Positions 1 to 13,527 of a stretch of DNA of 64,000 bases are shown piece by piece. How positions within the stretch are numbered: position 1 is the stretch's first letter; every line of letters begins with the position of its first letter. Source of the DNA: Labia minor. Taxonomy: Eukaryota; Arthropoda; Insecta; Dermaptera; Spongiphoridae. The notes beneath the pieces were generated by a model, which had not been told where the DNA came from, searched no databases, and saw only the letters and a program-made list of their open reading frames with translations. The translations under genes were made by a program, and so were the position numbers. The DNA is taken from contig OY720344.1 of assembly GCA_963082975.1 (NCBI GenBank), positions 1,426,001-1,490,000 of the forward strand. Reading direction: 5' to 3'.

Positions 1-140
1 TTCAAAAGTCATTTCAAATGGGCTTATTTTAATAAATCTTAAATAGAGAAAATTATAGTTTTTGTTTTTTGATAAATAAAGTATATTTTCATATTAATAA
101 ATAACATTTTTCTTTCTAATAATTAAAAAAAAAAAATTAT

Positions 141-382
141 ATAAGGTAAAGGAGTGCAATTTCGTCAACGAGGGTAATTTCGTCACTATTTTTAAAAACC
201 CTTAATTATAAGATAATAGGACCCATTAGTATCAGTATTAGTACTTTTTGAAATATGAAAGTTTCAAATTTCAAAAAGTAAATTTCATTCAATACTGATG
301 GGTCCTATAATCTTATAATTAAAGGTTTTAAAAATAGTGACGAAATTACCTTCGGTGACGAAATTGCACTCCTTTACCTTAT
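141..382. repeat. Foldback MITE (long inverted repeat)
   Basis: The two ends are exact reverse complements: ATAAGGTAAAGGAGTGCAAT at the left and its inverse at the right. Homology between the arms runs inward for roughly 100 bases, through the GACGAAATT and GGACCCAT/ATGGGTCC segments, leaving a short centre near 245-275. No open reading frame is present. The outermost TTAT/ATAG context suggests insertion at TA, so this is probably a Tc1/mariner- or piggyBac-type non-autonomous element, but the superfamily is not proven. Confidence 0.8.
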
Positions 383-679
383 AGTAGCATTTTTAACAAT
401 ATATTTTTATAAATAATTTTTTTTTTTTTTTAAATGCGATATAAATATAAAATATGGAATTCATTTAACTTATGCAATGGCTAATGAATTAAAAAAAACC
501 TTTACCATAAATAAATAATAATAAATAGTAAAAACATCAAGTTTTTACGAAATTTGCTTTTATATAGAAACGAAACATTAAAAAAATAAAATAAAAAATA
601 AAAATAATCATATACATATCTCACTAATGAATTAATTTTCTAATTCTTATATAATCTGTTTGAGAAATTTCACAGGATG

Positions 680-994
680 TTAGGGCTGATGTTGTTGATG
701 ATGATGGTGTTGATGATGTTGTGTTTTAGTGTAAAGTCCAAGAGAACGAAGCAATTCACAATCAACAACAACTGATGAGGCAAATGACGCTGCCGCTGCT
801 GCAGTTGTTGTCGTTGTTGTTGTTGTTGTTGTTGTTGCTATTGATGCTGCATTATTTCGATTAGGTATAAGTCCCAGGCAAGGCATGAGGGAGTTGCTGG
901 GCGAGTGCGAATGCTCGTTCATACCACCCGGCTGCATTAGGCTCTCGTGCCGTAGAGACATTAGGCTCTTGGAAGAACACATTATGAAACATAT

Positions 995-1030
<36 letters not shown>

Positions 1031-1503
1031 CAAAAACACTTAAGGCCATGTAAAATAAAATAAAATATCACAATTATATCACAAATACATATATTTAGTA
1101 TAGAATAGTTAAATTAATATTAATATTAATATTAATATTAATATAGGATATGTGTGAATGACTCACTTGATCCATAATTGATGAGTGACTTGAGTACATA
1201 AAATGGGATTGTGGCTGTTGCTGGGTCATTGGTGCTGGTGGATGAAATGCCGGCTGTTGTGTTGACGATTGCGATTGAGGCACTGACATTAAATGATTAC
1301 TTTTTTGGGACAATTTCGAATTGCGTAATCTTCGTGACCGTGATGTACCTGATCCGGTACGTGGCATACCACCGAAATGCAGCAATTGTAAATGTCGTCG
1401 AAGGTTTCTCGATTGTCTTAAAGTTGCTCCACATACAGGACAAATTGTCGGTTGGTCCGATTGATTTTTACTTCGGTTTCCTAGAAAAAAATAATTATAA
1501 TAT

Positions 1504-1543
<40 letters not shown>

Positions 1544-2422
1544 AAAAAATAAAAATCTATTTTATATTAAAAAAACAAAACAAAACAATATTCCCTTATC
1601 TGATTGCCTTAAAAATAATAATAAAAAAAAAAAAATTTAATTAAAAATTCTTACATACCAGAATTAATATTAGCAAATATTAATATCATTTCATTGTAGT
1701 TCATCAGGGGAATTTTAACAAAAAACATATTCATTGATAATATTTTAATTCTCAAAACTAAAAGAAAACACGCATCTCTAATTTGTCCTCTTATAACATA
1801 AATAGAGAATTTGCATTTGAATTTATACAATATTGTTATCTCTTAATTCAGAAGAGAGAATTGATAAAATTATCAAACTAATTCTAAATTTTGAGATTAT
1901 TTTAATGAATTTAAAAAAATAAAAAATCTAAAGGTCATAATAAAAAGAAATAATAAAAGATTAAATTTAGATTATACTAAATTCTATATATTTTCATAAT
2001 ATATATAAAAATAAATAAAGTATTATAAATATTCTAATAATTATATTATTTCTCACCAATTACTCCCTCAGACACACTCACACACTTTCTCTCCTTGACT
2101 TTACCATATATATATGTATGTAATTTTTTAATCACACTACAAAAATATAATATAAAAGCTAAAAAAAATTGTTAATTACAATTTTAGCACAACCAAGAAG
2201 CACTTTCACTTTTTACTACATCTATTTTTTATTTTTTTTTTTTTGTTTGTTTGTTTGTTATCCTTCAGTCTTTAATGTCTTTTTTATAAATAAACTAATA
2301 AATTTTACCTTAAAAATGCCTTTGGATATAGAAATTACATTTAAAAAACAACAATATTGCTTTTAATTTTTCAAAATTAATTTAGTTTTTTTATTAAACC
2401 TCATATCTGCAAATATCATCAA

Positions 2423-2453
<31 letters not shown>

Positions 2454-5400
2454 CTTAAAAATCGTTCATAAAAAAGAATGATGAGTTACTGTAATCTATC
2501 TATCTATAAATATAAATTTTATCATAAATTATCAATTATTTTATGAGAAAAGTGGAAAGAAAGAAAGAAAGGGGCGGGGGGGGGGATAAATAATTCGTTC
2601 ATACATATACTTATTTCAGAAATTTAATCTAAAAATATTTTTGTTGTTGATTTGATAATTAATCTAGAGAAACATTAGATGCTCATCATTCTTTTTTACT
2701 CCTCCTATTGTCATTATTTAAAACAAAAAAAAAAACATTTTTTTTTACATAATTATTCCTCATTTTTATTTTTTTTTTGTTTAAGAAAATAATAAATATT
2801 ATGGGATATATATATATTTAAATAAAAACATATAAATATGACAAATTTCTAGTACATTCTCGTATACTTGAAATTTTGAATTTTTTTTTTCAATTGAGGG
2901 ATTTCAAGGCTCATCATTTAACATAAAGATAAAGATTTTAATAATTTTACAATACAAATACTACATATTAATAGATAAATATGGAATGAAAAGAAAACAA
3001 GTATAGCAATTTGAAAAGGATTCAATGAATTCCATTTCTTTGAATGAATTGAAAATGTTAAGCACTGAAGGTTATATTTTTTCATCTTTTAAATAGAATT
3101 CTTTTTTTGATATTATATTATTTAAATTATTTTCTTTTTTCTTTTATTTTTTTATCATAATATATATTTCATTTATTATTTTATCTTGAAATTGTTCAAA
3201 TATATAAATCAACATTTAAAAAATTTTCATTTAAGAAAAAAATGAATTCAAAAAAAAAAAAAAAATTCCCCATTTAAATTAGAAAAATTAGAGAAGAAAA
3301 TGTATATTTTTATTATTATTATGATTTTCTATTTTATAATAATAATAATAATAAAGTAGTTAAATTAACAAAATAAATTAGTAAAAGAAAAAAAAAGAAA
3401 GAAAATTAATAAGGCACATTAAGGTAGAGGCATACTTTAAAGATGTCACTCTAATGATATTTTATTTTAATTTGATCTATTTATTTCATAATAAGAGGAT
3501 GTTTAAAATTTATTAAAAATAAAAATAAAATATTATAGTAATATAAATAAATAAAATGATAAAATCAAACCTCGAAGGGGGAATACAAATATGATTTTTA
3601 AATATATATGTTAAGATCTGTTTTAACTATCATATACTATTTTTATATATATAAAAGTACTATGCATATTTAGAATGTTACAGAAAACCTCTCACTTAAA
3701 TTGTTAGATGATGCATAAAATATTTAGAGAACCATCATCTTAAAAAGATATTGATTCAGTAGACTTCATTTATGCATTTAATTAAAAAAAGTCAATTTAA
3801 ACCAAAATATTTAATTTGGAATAAATTGTATTAAAAATGTATACATTTTTTTTTTGAAATCTATTAAATATAAAATTTATACTTATATTAATTTAAAATT
3901 ATTCGGAAGCGCATATTTAAAAAAATAATTGATTTATTGATATTATGTAATTTACAAATATATTTTAAAAATTAAAATGCCTTATTTTTTAAAATTGGTT
4001 CTAATTAAAATAAAATTCATTTGCCATATAGTCATAAAACTATTTTAAATTATAATAAATATGAATTTTGTTTGTTTAATTTATAATTAAATTAATTAAG
4101 GAAAAACTTTTCTGATGAACGTTAGTTTGAAAAATCTACATATCTATAAGTATACAATTTATTTTAAACAATATATATTGTCATCAATTCAGTATTATAT
4201 TTTATTTTTTTATTTTTTTTGTATATCTAATTCAGAAAGATGTTGAAAGTCTACCAGGGAAAAAAATAATTATAATAATAACGAGAATAATTGTGATATT
4301 TAATATAATTTTTTTTTAAAATCAATTTGATAATAAAATAATTAAAATAGACTAATGCATTTTAAAACTATATAATAAAAGATGATGATAGTTCTTATAT
4401 AATATATTAACATTTGTATTTTCCAATAATTAGATCCATATACACATATATCTTATCTTTATATCCATCGTAAGAATCTATAAATAAAACCATCTGATTA
4501 TCATGATTTTATAATTAACGATAGATATATTGTAAAATTCACCCTTTTTACTTGAATAATTCATATTCAATGTAAATATAAATTTTTCATAATTAATTAG
4601 AATTCTTTTTTAATATTTTTTATAATAGAGAGATAATTTGAATTTTATGCTGGTTAAAAAATTATTTTTATTTTTATTTTTATTGAAGGCATATTTTGTT
4701 TAATATAAGAATTAATTTTTTTCACAACTGGATAATATATATATATATATATATATATAAATGTATATATGGAAACATTAGTTAATCGGACTGTGAATTA
4801 TTTTTAATAATAGAATAGAATAGAATAGAATAGAATAGAATAGAATAGAATATTTTTAAGTAAATGATTGATTGATAAGAAAATATCAGGTTATAATATA
4901 AATTGAGAATGAATCGGAATTGAATAATGTCGCTGAGATTAAAAATATAATCAATTAATAGAAATGTCCTATATATTGAGGTATTTTCTTTTTCGAAGAG
5001 CGCCTGGCTTTCTTTTTATGTCACTCCATCACGATCCCCTGGTGTGGGGGAGGTGTTGGTGTGCCTGGGGATAATGCAGATGGTGGTGGGGACACTCGGC
5101 ATATTATATGCTCAGGTGTACCCTGGGCGGCTAATGTCTCGCTAAGCGTTGCTGATGATGTTGAACAGGATGCAGTGGCCATACTTCGATAACGACATGA
5201 AGTAAGTAAATGTCGTCGTAGATTACGGGATTGTCGCAGCAATGAACCACAAAATGGACACATCCCCGGTTGCTCCGATGCCGCTCGTAGTTTGCTGTTG
5301 TGTGTTGAGGAGTATGGTGTTGTTGAAGTGGTGAGGGTGGTGGTTGTTGAGGTGGTGGTGGTGTTGTTGTTGTTCCCGCCTCCGCTGCTGCTGCCCAAGC

Positions 5401-7401
5401 CGCTTGTTGTCCAAAGGGAGGCGAAGTGATGTCCCGGAGTGGCTGTGACAGGTTACAGGAAAAAATGTCCTTTTGCAAATCTTGTCCATTTCATAACAAA
5501 AAGGTCCACTAACCAACCAATAGAAAAATTAGTCCAAAGCGAAAAGGTCCACACTAATACAAGTCAAAAATTTTAAAAATCGTTTTCCAAAAAATAGAAA
5601 TAAATAAGAATGGTATTTGAATTTGGACCTTTCTGTTTTGTGGACATTGATTTCTTTTTGCTTTGGACATTATTTCCTAAGCCTGTCAAGAGCTCACTTG
5701 GATCCATTTTAAGAAAATTTTATATGCATAGATATAAAATTGTGATTTACATACCAGAATCGGAATCGTCGATTTTCCGGACTGCAGCTGCCGCAGCTGC
5801 GGCCGCGGCGGCTGCTGCTGCCGCTGTCGCTAAATCGGGTGGCATTGATGTCAACATTTCGGCACCTGATGTATTCGGATTGGTCTCTTCTCCACTATCG
5901 CCCGATGACCATTTGCCAGGTCCAGAACGACGTTTAGCTCGTTTACGACGTTTCGGTGTTGTAGGTAAATAGGCAGCTAAAATATCCGCCGAGGTAGGTG
6001 CCGTATGAGATCCAGGATGAGTAGCAGAGAGTGAAGAGGATGGGTCGTCCGGTTTGGAAGCTGACCACTAAAAAACACAAAATAATACAAATGAATTGAA
6101 TTGAAATCGAGAATAAAAAATGAAATCAAAAAAAAAAAAAACAATAAATATACTTTACACTATTAAATATCAATCTGAATTAACAAATCTTTTAATAAAT
6201 TAATAAGTTAACCCTTTATTTATTTATTTTTTTTTTATATTTTTTATAGGTGTCTGAAAACTATTATACGTATACTACTACTATATATAATTATTTAGTT
6301 TGAAAAATGATAATTGAAAAAATGTTAACATTTCAATAAATCAACCATAATAGTTTCATTGTTTATTCGTATTTTCAAAATGTGAATTCTTTGAAATCCC
6401 TATTTGTACACTTATATTACCTGTAAATGATGTGGATGAATAGGGAGACCTGCGTTTGCAGCAGCTGCCAAAGCCGCAGCATTAGAATTAACACCAACAG
6501 TTAGACCATGAATATTAAGACAATGGGCTGCTTGTAGAAGTGAAGGCAATTGATTAGGATCAACAGACACTTCACCACGATAGACAAACTCTAACACATG
6601 TTCTAAATCGGAAGCAGATATACCAGCTAATAATATCACTGGATGTTTACAAGGAGTATTCTGCAAAAAAGATACATACAATATTTATTTTTTATATAAT
6701 AATTGATTTGAAAGTCTACAATGGTAAATCAATGAGGATAAATGCTTTCAATCACCACTATGCATTTCAATTTGATTTAATCACAAAACATTTGAACTTA
6801 AGTTTAATCAATTGTCATAAAATAAAACAATGTATCAAGAAGTGACAAAAAACAAATAATTTTCATTAATATTTCACAGAGATTATTTCACCCCCTGTTG
6901 AGTCAATCAGTGGTGGTTTTCTTCTAGCTCTTTTATTTTATCTATCATAATTGACAGTTGTGTTATTTCATTTCATTTCAGCCTTAAATTTAATTTAATT
7001 TTAATTTCATTTCTATCAATTAGATGAATATAAACAAAAAACATAAAGAAAAGAAAAATAGACTTAATACTACTTGTTTATTTATTTTCATTTATTAAAA
7101 TATTAAAACAATTTTAGATGTATAATAATCATAAAATAATGCATACTTTTAATAATTCAAGAAGGAAAGGACTTGCAGCACTTAATACAATTTTATGCGC
7201 ACGAAAACTTCGGCCTCCAGCTGCAAGAGTGACATCCGTCAAATCATCATGGCATCGCAAAAATTGTACAGCAGCTACTAATGATTGACTGAATTCACCC
7301 CAACATAATGAATAAAGTTGTGGTTGTGAATTCGATGTTGGAACTGTGGTTGATGATGGTGGTTGTTGTTGTCCAGGGGTAGAATCACTTGATTCGTCCA
7401 T
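680..7401 (-). CDS. BTB/POZ-C2H2 zinc-finger transcription factor, distal isoform
   Basis: Five coding exons on the minus strand: 7147-7401, 6421-6660, 5755-6067, 1167-1480 and 680-967. All junctions are GT-AG and phases agree (0, 0, 1, 0), giving about 469 residues. Exons 1-2 form a BTB/POZ dimerisation domain with the insect signatures YSLCWGEF, DVTLAAGG, AHKIVLSAASPF, HPVILL and FVYRGEVSVDPNQLPSLL. Exon 3 has a basic KRRKRAKRR stretch (nuclear localisation signal), SSGDSGEE and a polyalanine run. Exon 4 carries one C2H2 finger (CPVCG...LRQSRNLRRH). The last exon is polyThr, polyAla and His/Gln-rich and ends QHQP-stop. The start MDESSD lies 3 bases after an acceptor-like site (TTTCCAG at 7405), so a 5' non-coding exon probably exists upstream. 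BTB factors of the lola/tramtrack/broad class act as nuclear DNA-binding dimers. I cannot assign the exact orthologue. Confidence 0.88.
1000..1029. repeat. (AC)n microsatellite
   Basis: A pure AC/GT run just intronic of the acceptor used for the last exon of the BTB gene (exon starts at 967). On the coding strand it reads (TG)n, upstream of the splice acceptor TTCTTCCAAG. Confidence 0.9.
1505..1542. repeat. (AAT)n microsatellite
   Basis: Uninterrupted AAT trinucleotide run inside the BTB gene intron, just beyond the acceptor of the exon starting at 1480. Confidence 0.9.
1543..5020. other. AT-rich intron between alternative finger exons
   Basis: About 3.5 kb of very AT-rich intronic sequence separates the two alternative 3' ends of the BTB gene. 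I see simple repeats: a GGGCGGGG tract near 2570, (AT)n near 2430 and 4735, and eight AATAG units at 4808-4851. No exon, ORF or transposon signature is supported. The short ORF at 2169-2366 is low-complexity Phe/Tyr coding and is not believed. Confidence 0.6.
4808..4851. repeat. (AATAG)n minisatellite
   Basis: Tandem pentanucleotide AATAG repeated about eight times without interruption, 170 bases 3' of the proximal stop codon of the BTB gene. Confidence 0.9.
5021..5442 (-). CDS. Alternative zinc-finger terminal exon of the BTB gene
   Basis: A second, proximal 3' end for the same gene. The acceptor CCTGTCACAG lies just before 5442, and the exon starts with two bases that complete the codon left by exon 3 (G plus CC, Ala). 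The frame then stays open for 140 codons including the stop at 5021-5023. The peptide is polyAsn/polyThr-rich, then has a C2H2-like finger CPFCGSLLRQSRNLRRHL, then a Pro/Ser tail ending HQGIVME. The finger shares the string LRQSRNLRRHL with the distal exon at 1167-1480, so the two look like duplicated, alternatively used finger exons. With exons 1-3 this isoform would be about 409 residues. The second zinc-binding half is less canonical: LRRHLLTSC has one His followed by a Cys. Confidence 0.82.
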
Positions 7402-7404
7402 GAC

Positions 7405-8100
7405 CTGGAAATAAGACAATTATTAAACTCTCAGATGACCTCTTTTTATTAAATAAACATTATTATATTAAATAAATAAATAAATATATATATATAAATA
7501 TAAACATAAATTTATAAAATACAATTTTTAAATTTTATATTTAGATAGAGAGAGAGAGAGAGAAAGAAAGAAAGAAAGAGGGAGAGAGAAAGAAAGAAAA
7601 ATAAGAGTTAAATATAATTTTTAAATAAAAATTATAAAAGTAAATAGCATACCTTTTATACTAAATTAAATTTATATATTTAAGATATTTAAATTATACT
7701 TTTATGTTAAAATAAAAAGGATTAAAAGTTCATTTTCTTGGTTACAATTTCAAATGATTTATTTTTTTAATTAAAAACAATAAAAAAACAAAATAAATAT
7801 TATTAAAAGCATAAAATAATATATATACATATATATTTATATGTATATATATAATATCTATATTTATACAAATAGGTAAAGATATTTTATACAATTAGTC
7901 GATGTGTAGATTTTTTTTATGTCAAAACAACCCTGAAGCCCCTGAACCAGAAATAATATTGTTACTCCTGTTCTAGTTAAATATAAATCAAATATTTAGT
8001 TAATTTTATACATATATTCAATTTATTAATATAAAATATAAATATATTGAAAGAATATATAAATTATTATTTCATAACTTAGATTTTTTTATCTAAAGAA

Positions 8101-8137
<37 letters not shown>

Positions 8138-8238
8138 CAATACTTTTGTTGGTAGTCTGATCAATAATAATTGTTCCTTACTTCGTGTGACACGTACACT
8201 TGGAGGACCAAGGGAGAATTAGTCGATAATCCTTCATT
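7405..8238. promoter_or_regulatory. Probable divergent promoter interval (BTB gene / fwe)
   Basis: This interval lies between the 5' end of the minus-strand BTB coding region and the first ATG assigned to plus-strand flower. It is AT-rich with a GA/GAAA microsatellite at 7550-7605 and (AT)n at 8105-8132. A short stretch of more balanced composition at about 8150-8238 leads into the fwe ATG and looks like 5' UTR. No specific promoter motif can be defended. The head-to-head layout is seen directly; shared regulation is inference. Confidence 0.4.
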
Positions 8239-11200
8239 ATGGTAAGTTGACAACTGATATATTTAAATTTTTAATCAATGATCATTCTTTAAAATCAAAT
8301 CTTATAAAGAAATTTATTTTCACTTATAGAATTTATTAAACAGTTGTGAGTAAGACTTATTTTATATTTATTTTAAAAATTTCTAACTTATATTATGTTG
8401 ACTAATTTTAAATTTTGTGGTATCTTTTTTTAATATAAACAAATTAATTTTTATTTTATTCAAGATATTCATATTTTATAATTACAATTTTTTTTTTTTT
8501 TTTTGATTAAATTGTGAATTAAATTCATTTATCAATTAGTTATCTCTTATCTAATTTGGATAAGATTATAACAATTAAATATGTTTAGTTCAATAACTTT
8601 AGTATAACCTATATTATATATTCGTATTTGTAAATTTATTCAATATATAATGATTCTATTTTAAATTTTAAAACAATTTGTTTATTAAAAAATTAAATAT
8701 ATATTTGTTAAAGAACAATTTAATAAAAATTGACATTTTGAAAGACACTTAAGCTATAAATAATTTTTTTTTTAAATGAAAATTATTTCACATTTCAAAT
8801 TTATCATTATATTTTAATCAAATTATATAAGTAATTATTTTATTATTTTAGTTTGGGGATATTTAAAAAATCAAAATTTATTTATAAAAATGGACAAAGG
8901 GAGTAGTATATTTTGCTATTTAGGTGATATAAATGGGCAATAAATTGGTTAAAAACTATAGAATCAATCAACATTTGAATTTTAAAATCTTTCATAAATA
9001 TTAATAAATAATAAATAAAACTAGACAAATTTAAATTTTTTAAAAAGAAGATAAAGCTCAACATATTGTAGATAACCTTGTGAACTCATTTCCTGAGTAA
9101 TCCAAAAATGTTTAGAATAAAAATTGGAGGTGGTTCAAAATAAAAAAAAAGTAAAAAAATAATAGTCTTCTAGTATACAGACTATATCTATATCTATCTA
9201 TTATATTTTTCTGTTTCTATAAATAAAATAAAATTTATAAAGTCCATTATTAGATTTATTCAAATAATTAAAAAGATTAAATCATTAATATTTTTTTTAT
9301 TAAATTTCCAAACTCTTATTCATAATATCATTATTATTGTTTATTTTATATATGAATTTGTTTGTTTTTATTTAAAATTTAACTATTTTTTCATTATAAT
9401 TGTAATATTTAAATAAAAAAAAAGAGCAGGGGTTTGAGGTCAACAAAAATCGATTTAAAGCAATTTTCAATTCAATTTATTTATACAGCGGATTTTGAAC
9501 TGTGAATTATTTGATCTTGTTCCATTTGTTTTTTAATGTCTGGTGAGCAAAAATTTCTTTATAAATGAATGGATGTGCTTGTGTATATACGCGCAGTAAT
9601 TGGCTGGGTCGCTTGTCGCCAAGCTCGATTTCTGTTAATAATTTTGTCACTTTCCTACCTTCGGATTCCTCAAATTCTCTTTGCAATCGGTCCATTAGAT
9701 CTGTGTATGGCTTACTAGAGAGCTCTTTTGATAAAAAATCTGAAACTAATTCAGCGACATCTGAATCTAACGAAGCCAAAACATAATTAAATTTAGTCAG
9801 CTCAGTTGTGACGGAGTAATTAGAAAATTGTGCTTCTACCTGCATTCTCCATATTTTAATATTTTTGCGCCAAAGTGGGGGAATTTTAATAGCGACGCGC
9901 TGAATTGTAGTAGCAGTTGGAGTTGTTTCAATTTGATTGTCCATGTTGAATTTGCAATTTAAAGATAATTACCCTTAATCTTAAATTAAAAACTTAATTA
10001 TCTAAATGAATAAAAAGACAATGAAAATACTACTAAATATAATACACAATAAGAACAATAAATATAAAATAAAAAGAAACAATTGGTAAATGACTAATAA
10101 AGAATAATGAATGAATGAATAAAAATTAAAATTTACAAAAAAATAAGGTTATTAAAAATTTAAATTAAACTTAGTGAATTTATTATAATAATACTGATTT
10201 TAAATTATTGAATTTAATATAATTGTGTTCATAAACGGGGTCACCAATTATGGGAGTCCAATTATGGAACTCCAATTATGAGTCTTATAATAAATTAAGT
10301 AAATTAAACGAAATTATAATTAAACAATATATTTATCATTAAGTGGTGTAATTTTACAATATTTATAAAATATAATTAATTTAATGTACCTTATTTTTGT
10401 TGTTATGATTTCCTGTGCACAGGTTAAATTAATATAGTTAAATTTATATATTTATTATTAATAATTATAATTTATATGTGTGTTATTGTGAGCTCAAGGC
10501 GCCATGAATGTTTGTGAAAAAATTCTAGTTTATTTTTAATTGTTGTCATCATCGCCACAGTCCATTTAGCTTTCCCATTTTATTTATATTTAGAGTTAAT
10601 TATTAAATCTTAAACCTTAAATGAATTTGGCGAGGTTCGATTTCTTAACTTCAAGTTCGGGGGACCAGGAATAACCACTAAGCTATCATCCTGCTCTTAG
10701 AATGGCAGTTTGCAAATATAGAATAAATATATAATCACAAATAAAAATATTTGAAATAATATTTCAATTCATCATATGTTTATATTATATTTTAAACAAT
10801 TTAATGCAAATAATAAATCATACAAAAAGATTTAATAATTTTTCTATTTCTAATAAATTTTTATTTTTTGTTTCATTATTAATTAATGTAATCTTATATA
10901 TATATATATATATGAAATACTTAAAATCTTTTTTAGTCATTTGTTTCAAAAAATATCTTGATTTCTACTTAAGAGTCCATTTGTAGTCCTAAGTGATATA
11001 TATCTTATTATACCTCATGTATAACTTATTAAATAAAAAAACCTTAATAGGAAAAGATTTAATAGAAATTAAGATGAAAATGAAATAAAGTAAACATATA
11101 CAAAACACTATATAGGATGTCTACTACATACCACTGCTGAACAGACATAGACAACTTAGAGCCGAGTAACATCAGTAGAGTTTATTTATTATGTTCTATA

Positions 11201-13488
11201 TATTAATTTTATCAAATATATATAATATATACATACACCCTCTAAACTCTAAACAAATAAGAAACAATTTTTTTCAAATCACTTCGATTAGTTGGCAGTT
11301 GATGGCAACTCTACTTTGTAATGTTGGAACATAGTCTACTGATTTCTCTAATACATTTTTTATTATAATTTATTTTCTATATTATTTTATTTTATTTATT
11401 TATATCTATCTAGTATTTGTTATCTATCTGAATTGAAATAAATTTATTCATAAGTTTTTAATTTTTTTAAGGCGTTCATGGAGAAGTTGGGCTCCATGAT
11501 GCAAAGACCCTCTGACAATGATCCGGGTAAAGTTGACGATGTTCCATGGTGGATGAAATATGCGGGAAGGGGCGTTGGCACTCTCGGCTCCCTTATTGCC
11601 ATCCCACTTGGTCTCACTATGTGTCTCGGCATCCTTTCAGGAGAGGTAAAATAATTAGACGATATGAAAATTATAAATGTTTTACGGGATCTTATCACTT
11701 AAATTATTTTCTCCAAGTTGGGGATGATCTTTTCCTTTCTTCAATTTATCTTTTATGAAATTAAAAAGAAAATTAACTTTATTGTAACCGATTATTGTAA
11801 AGAATCCATTTTTCACCACAAGTAAAAGTAGGTACCAAAAAAGGGTCATTTTTATTTCTTAAGAGCAGAGAGGAACAAGCCTCTAAACGTGAATTTACCA
11901 AACTTTCACTTTTTCAATGCTCTTCAAACCATCCACAATAACTGTTTGGCTTACGTCTATGACAACTACTAATTAATTAAATATTTTATTCAGAAAAATA
12001 AGTCGAAATGTACACAAATGACCTGTAGAACTTTCCTTCCAACCTAATTGATCGAAATGCATTTTTATCAATTATGATTAATTTTTAGCCTATTTGTGTG
12101 ATCAGCGGCATTTGGCAAATGCTTGCGGCTTTCGTTGTCATTATGGTGGAAGCGCCCTGTTGTTGTATGTTTGTTGATTTTGTGCAAAATGTGAGCGACA
12201 TATTTGAACGTCGACCATACTGGAATAAGGGATTATTTTATGTTTTGTGAGTATATTTACTTTTTTTTTAATAAATATAAAATTCAATAATATAATAAAA
12301 ATTAAAAGATACAACTATATTTCTAAAATTGATATTTCATATAATTTATTAATATTTAAAAATCTTAATAGTGTTGTCATTATTGACTAATTGAATTTAA
12401 ATTATTGTCTAAAAATATTTATATTTTATAAAAACTGAAAATATTCCTAAATAAATTTAATATTTGATTTATTTTTAACATTCAAATCTTTTTAATAATA
12501 TCTCTCATGAAAGATAATTTTTGTTTTATTGTTCTTAATACCAATTAATAAATATAAATGGTGTATTTTTTGTTAATTTTTTTAAAATTATTTTTAAGGA
12601 TATCCCTTCCTCCTATATTTATGTGTGCCGGTTTATCAAGCATTTTTGGAAGTGGTCTCATCTTTCTTACTGGCGTTTTGTATGGCCTCATGGCTCTCGG
12701 GAAAAAGTAAGACAAATAATTATTAAGTTTTAATATGTCTATCACACAATTTTTCATTCTTTGTTTATATTTTATATTTTTTCATATATATATATTAGTT
12801 TATAATATAAATGTTTGTATAAAATTAAGAATTCTTAAAATAAATTAATCAAGAAACGAACAGATTTAGGGGATTAATATTATAAATATTAAAATAAAAA
12901 AATTGAAAGATTTTTAATTCTGTTCTGATATAAAAATACAATTCAAACAAACACAATTTATTTGATATATCAAATATATTTCTACATCCATATACTTCTC
13001 TGATTACATTTGATAATTTTGTTTTATTAGTGTAAATAATTTAGGAATACTTGAACTAGTTTATTTATAAATTTGTGTTTGTGTTTGTGTGAGGGTGTGT
13101 GTGCATGGGTTTAATTTTAATCTAATCTATATTAATTTCAAATAATTCATTGTTTAAATATTAATAGAGATAACAATAATATGAAGCAATGATTTACCAT
13201 TTTTTTTTATTTTGTATATTTAAACATTATTAAATGGTATATTATATAATATAATGGCTGTGAAGCTTATGGCGTTTAACTGGTGGGGGCTTTGCAGAGG
13301 TTCAAGGCAGGACATGGCGGCGATGGCTGCGTCGCCCCCGAATGCAACATCACCTCAGGGTGAACATCACACTACACTTATGGAGGACCCCGACGTGTGG
13401 CGCCCGACTTAAAGCGATAAACAACCCGCCAAAGTCTCAAGCTAGTCTGTCACACCACTTAATCAGTCACTCTCTCTCTTTCTTTCTT

Positions 13489-13527
<39 letters not shown>

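Noticed and set aside
1211-1507. 98-codon plus-strand frame
   Set aside because: Antisense of the BTB distal finger exon 1167-1480.
2169-2366. 65-codon plus-strand frame in the BTB intron
   Set aside because: Phe/Tyr/Val low-complexity translation of AT-rich DNA with poly-T; no family resemblance.
5610-5972. 120-codon plus-strand frame with polyalanine
   Set aside because: It is the antisense shadow of the BTB gene's third coding exon (5755-6067), whose minus-strand reading has correct splice sites and phase.
9565-9786. 73-codon plus-strand frame
   Set aside because: Antisense of the gag remnant.
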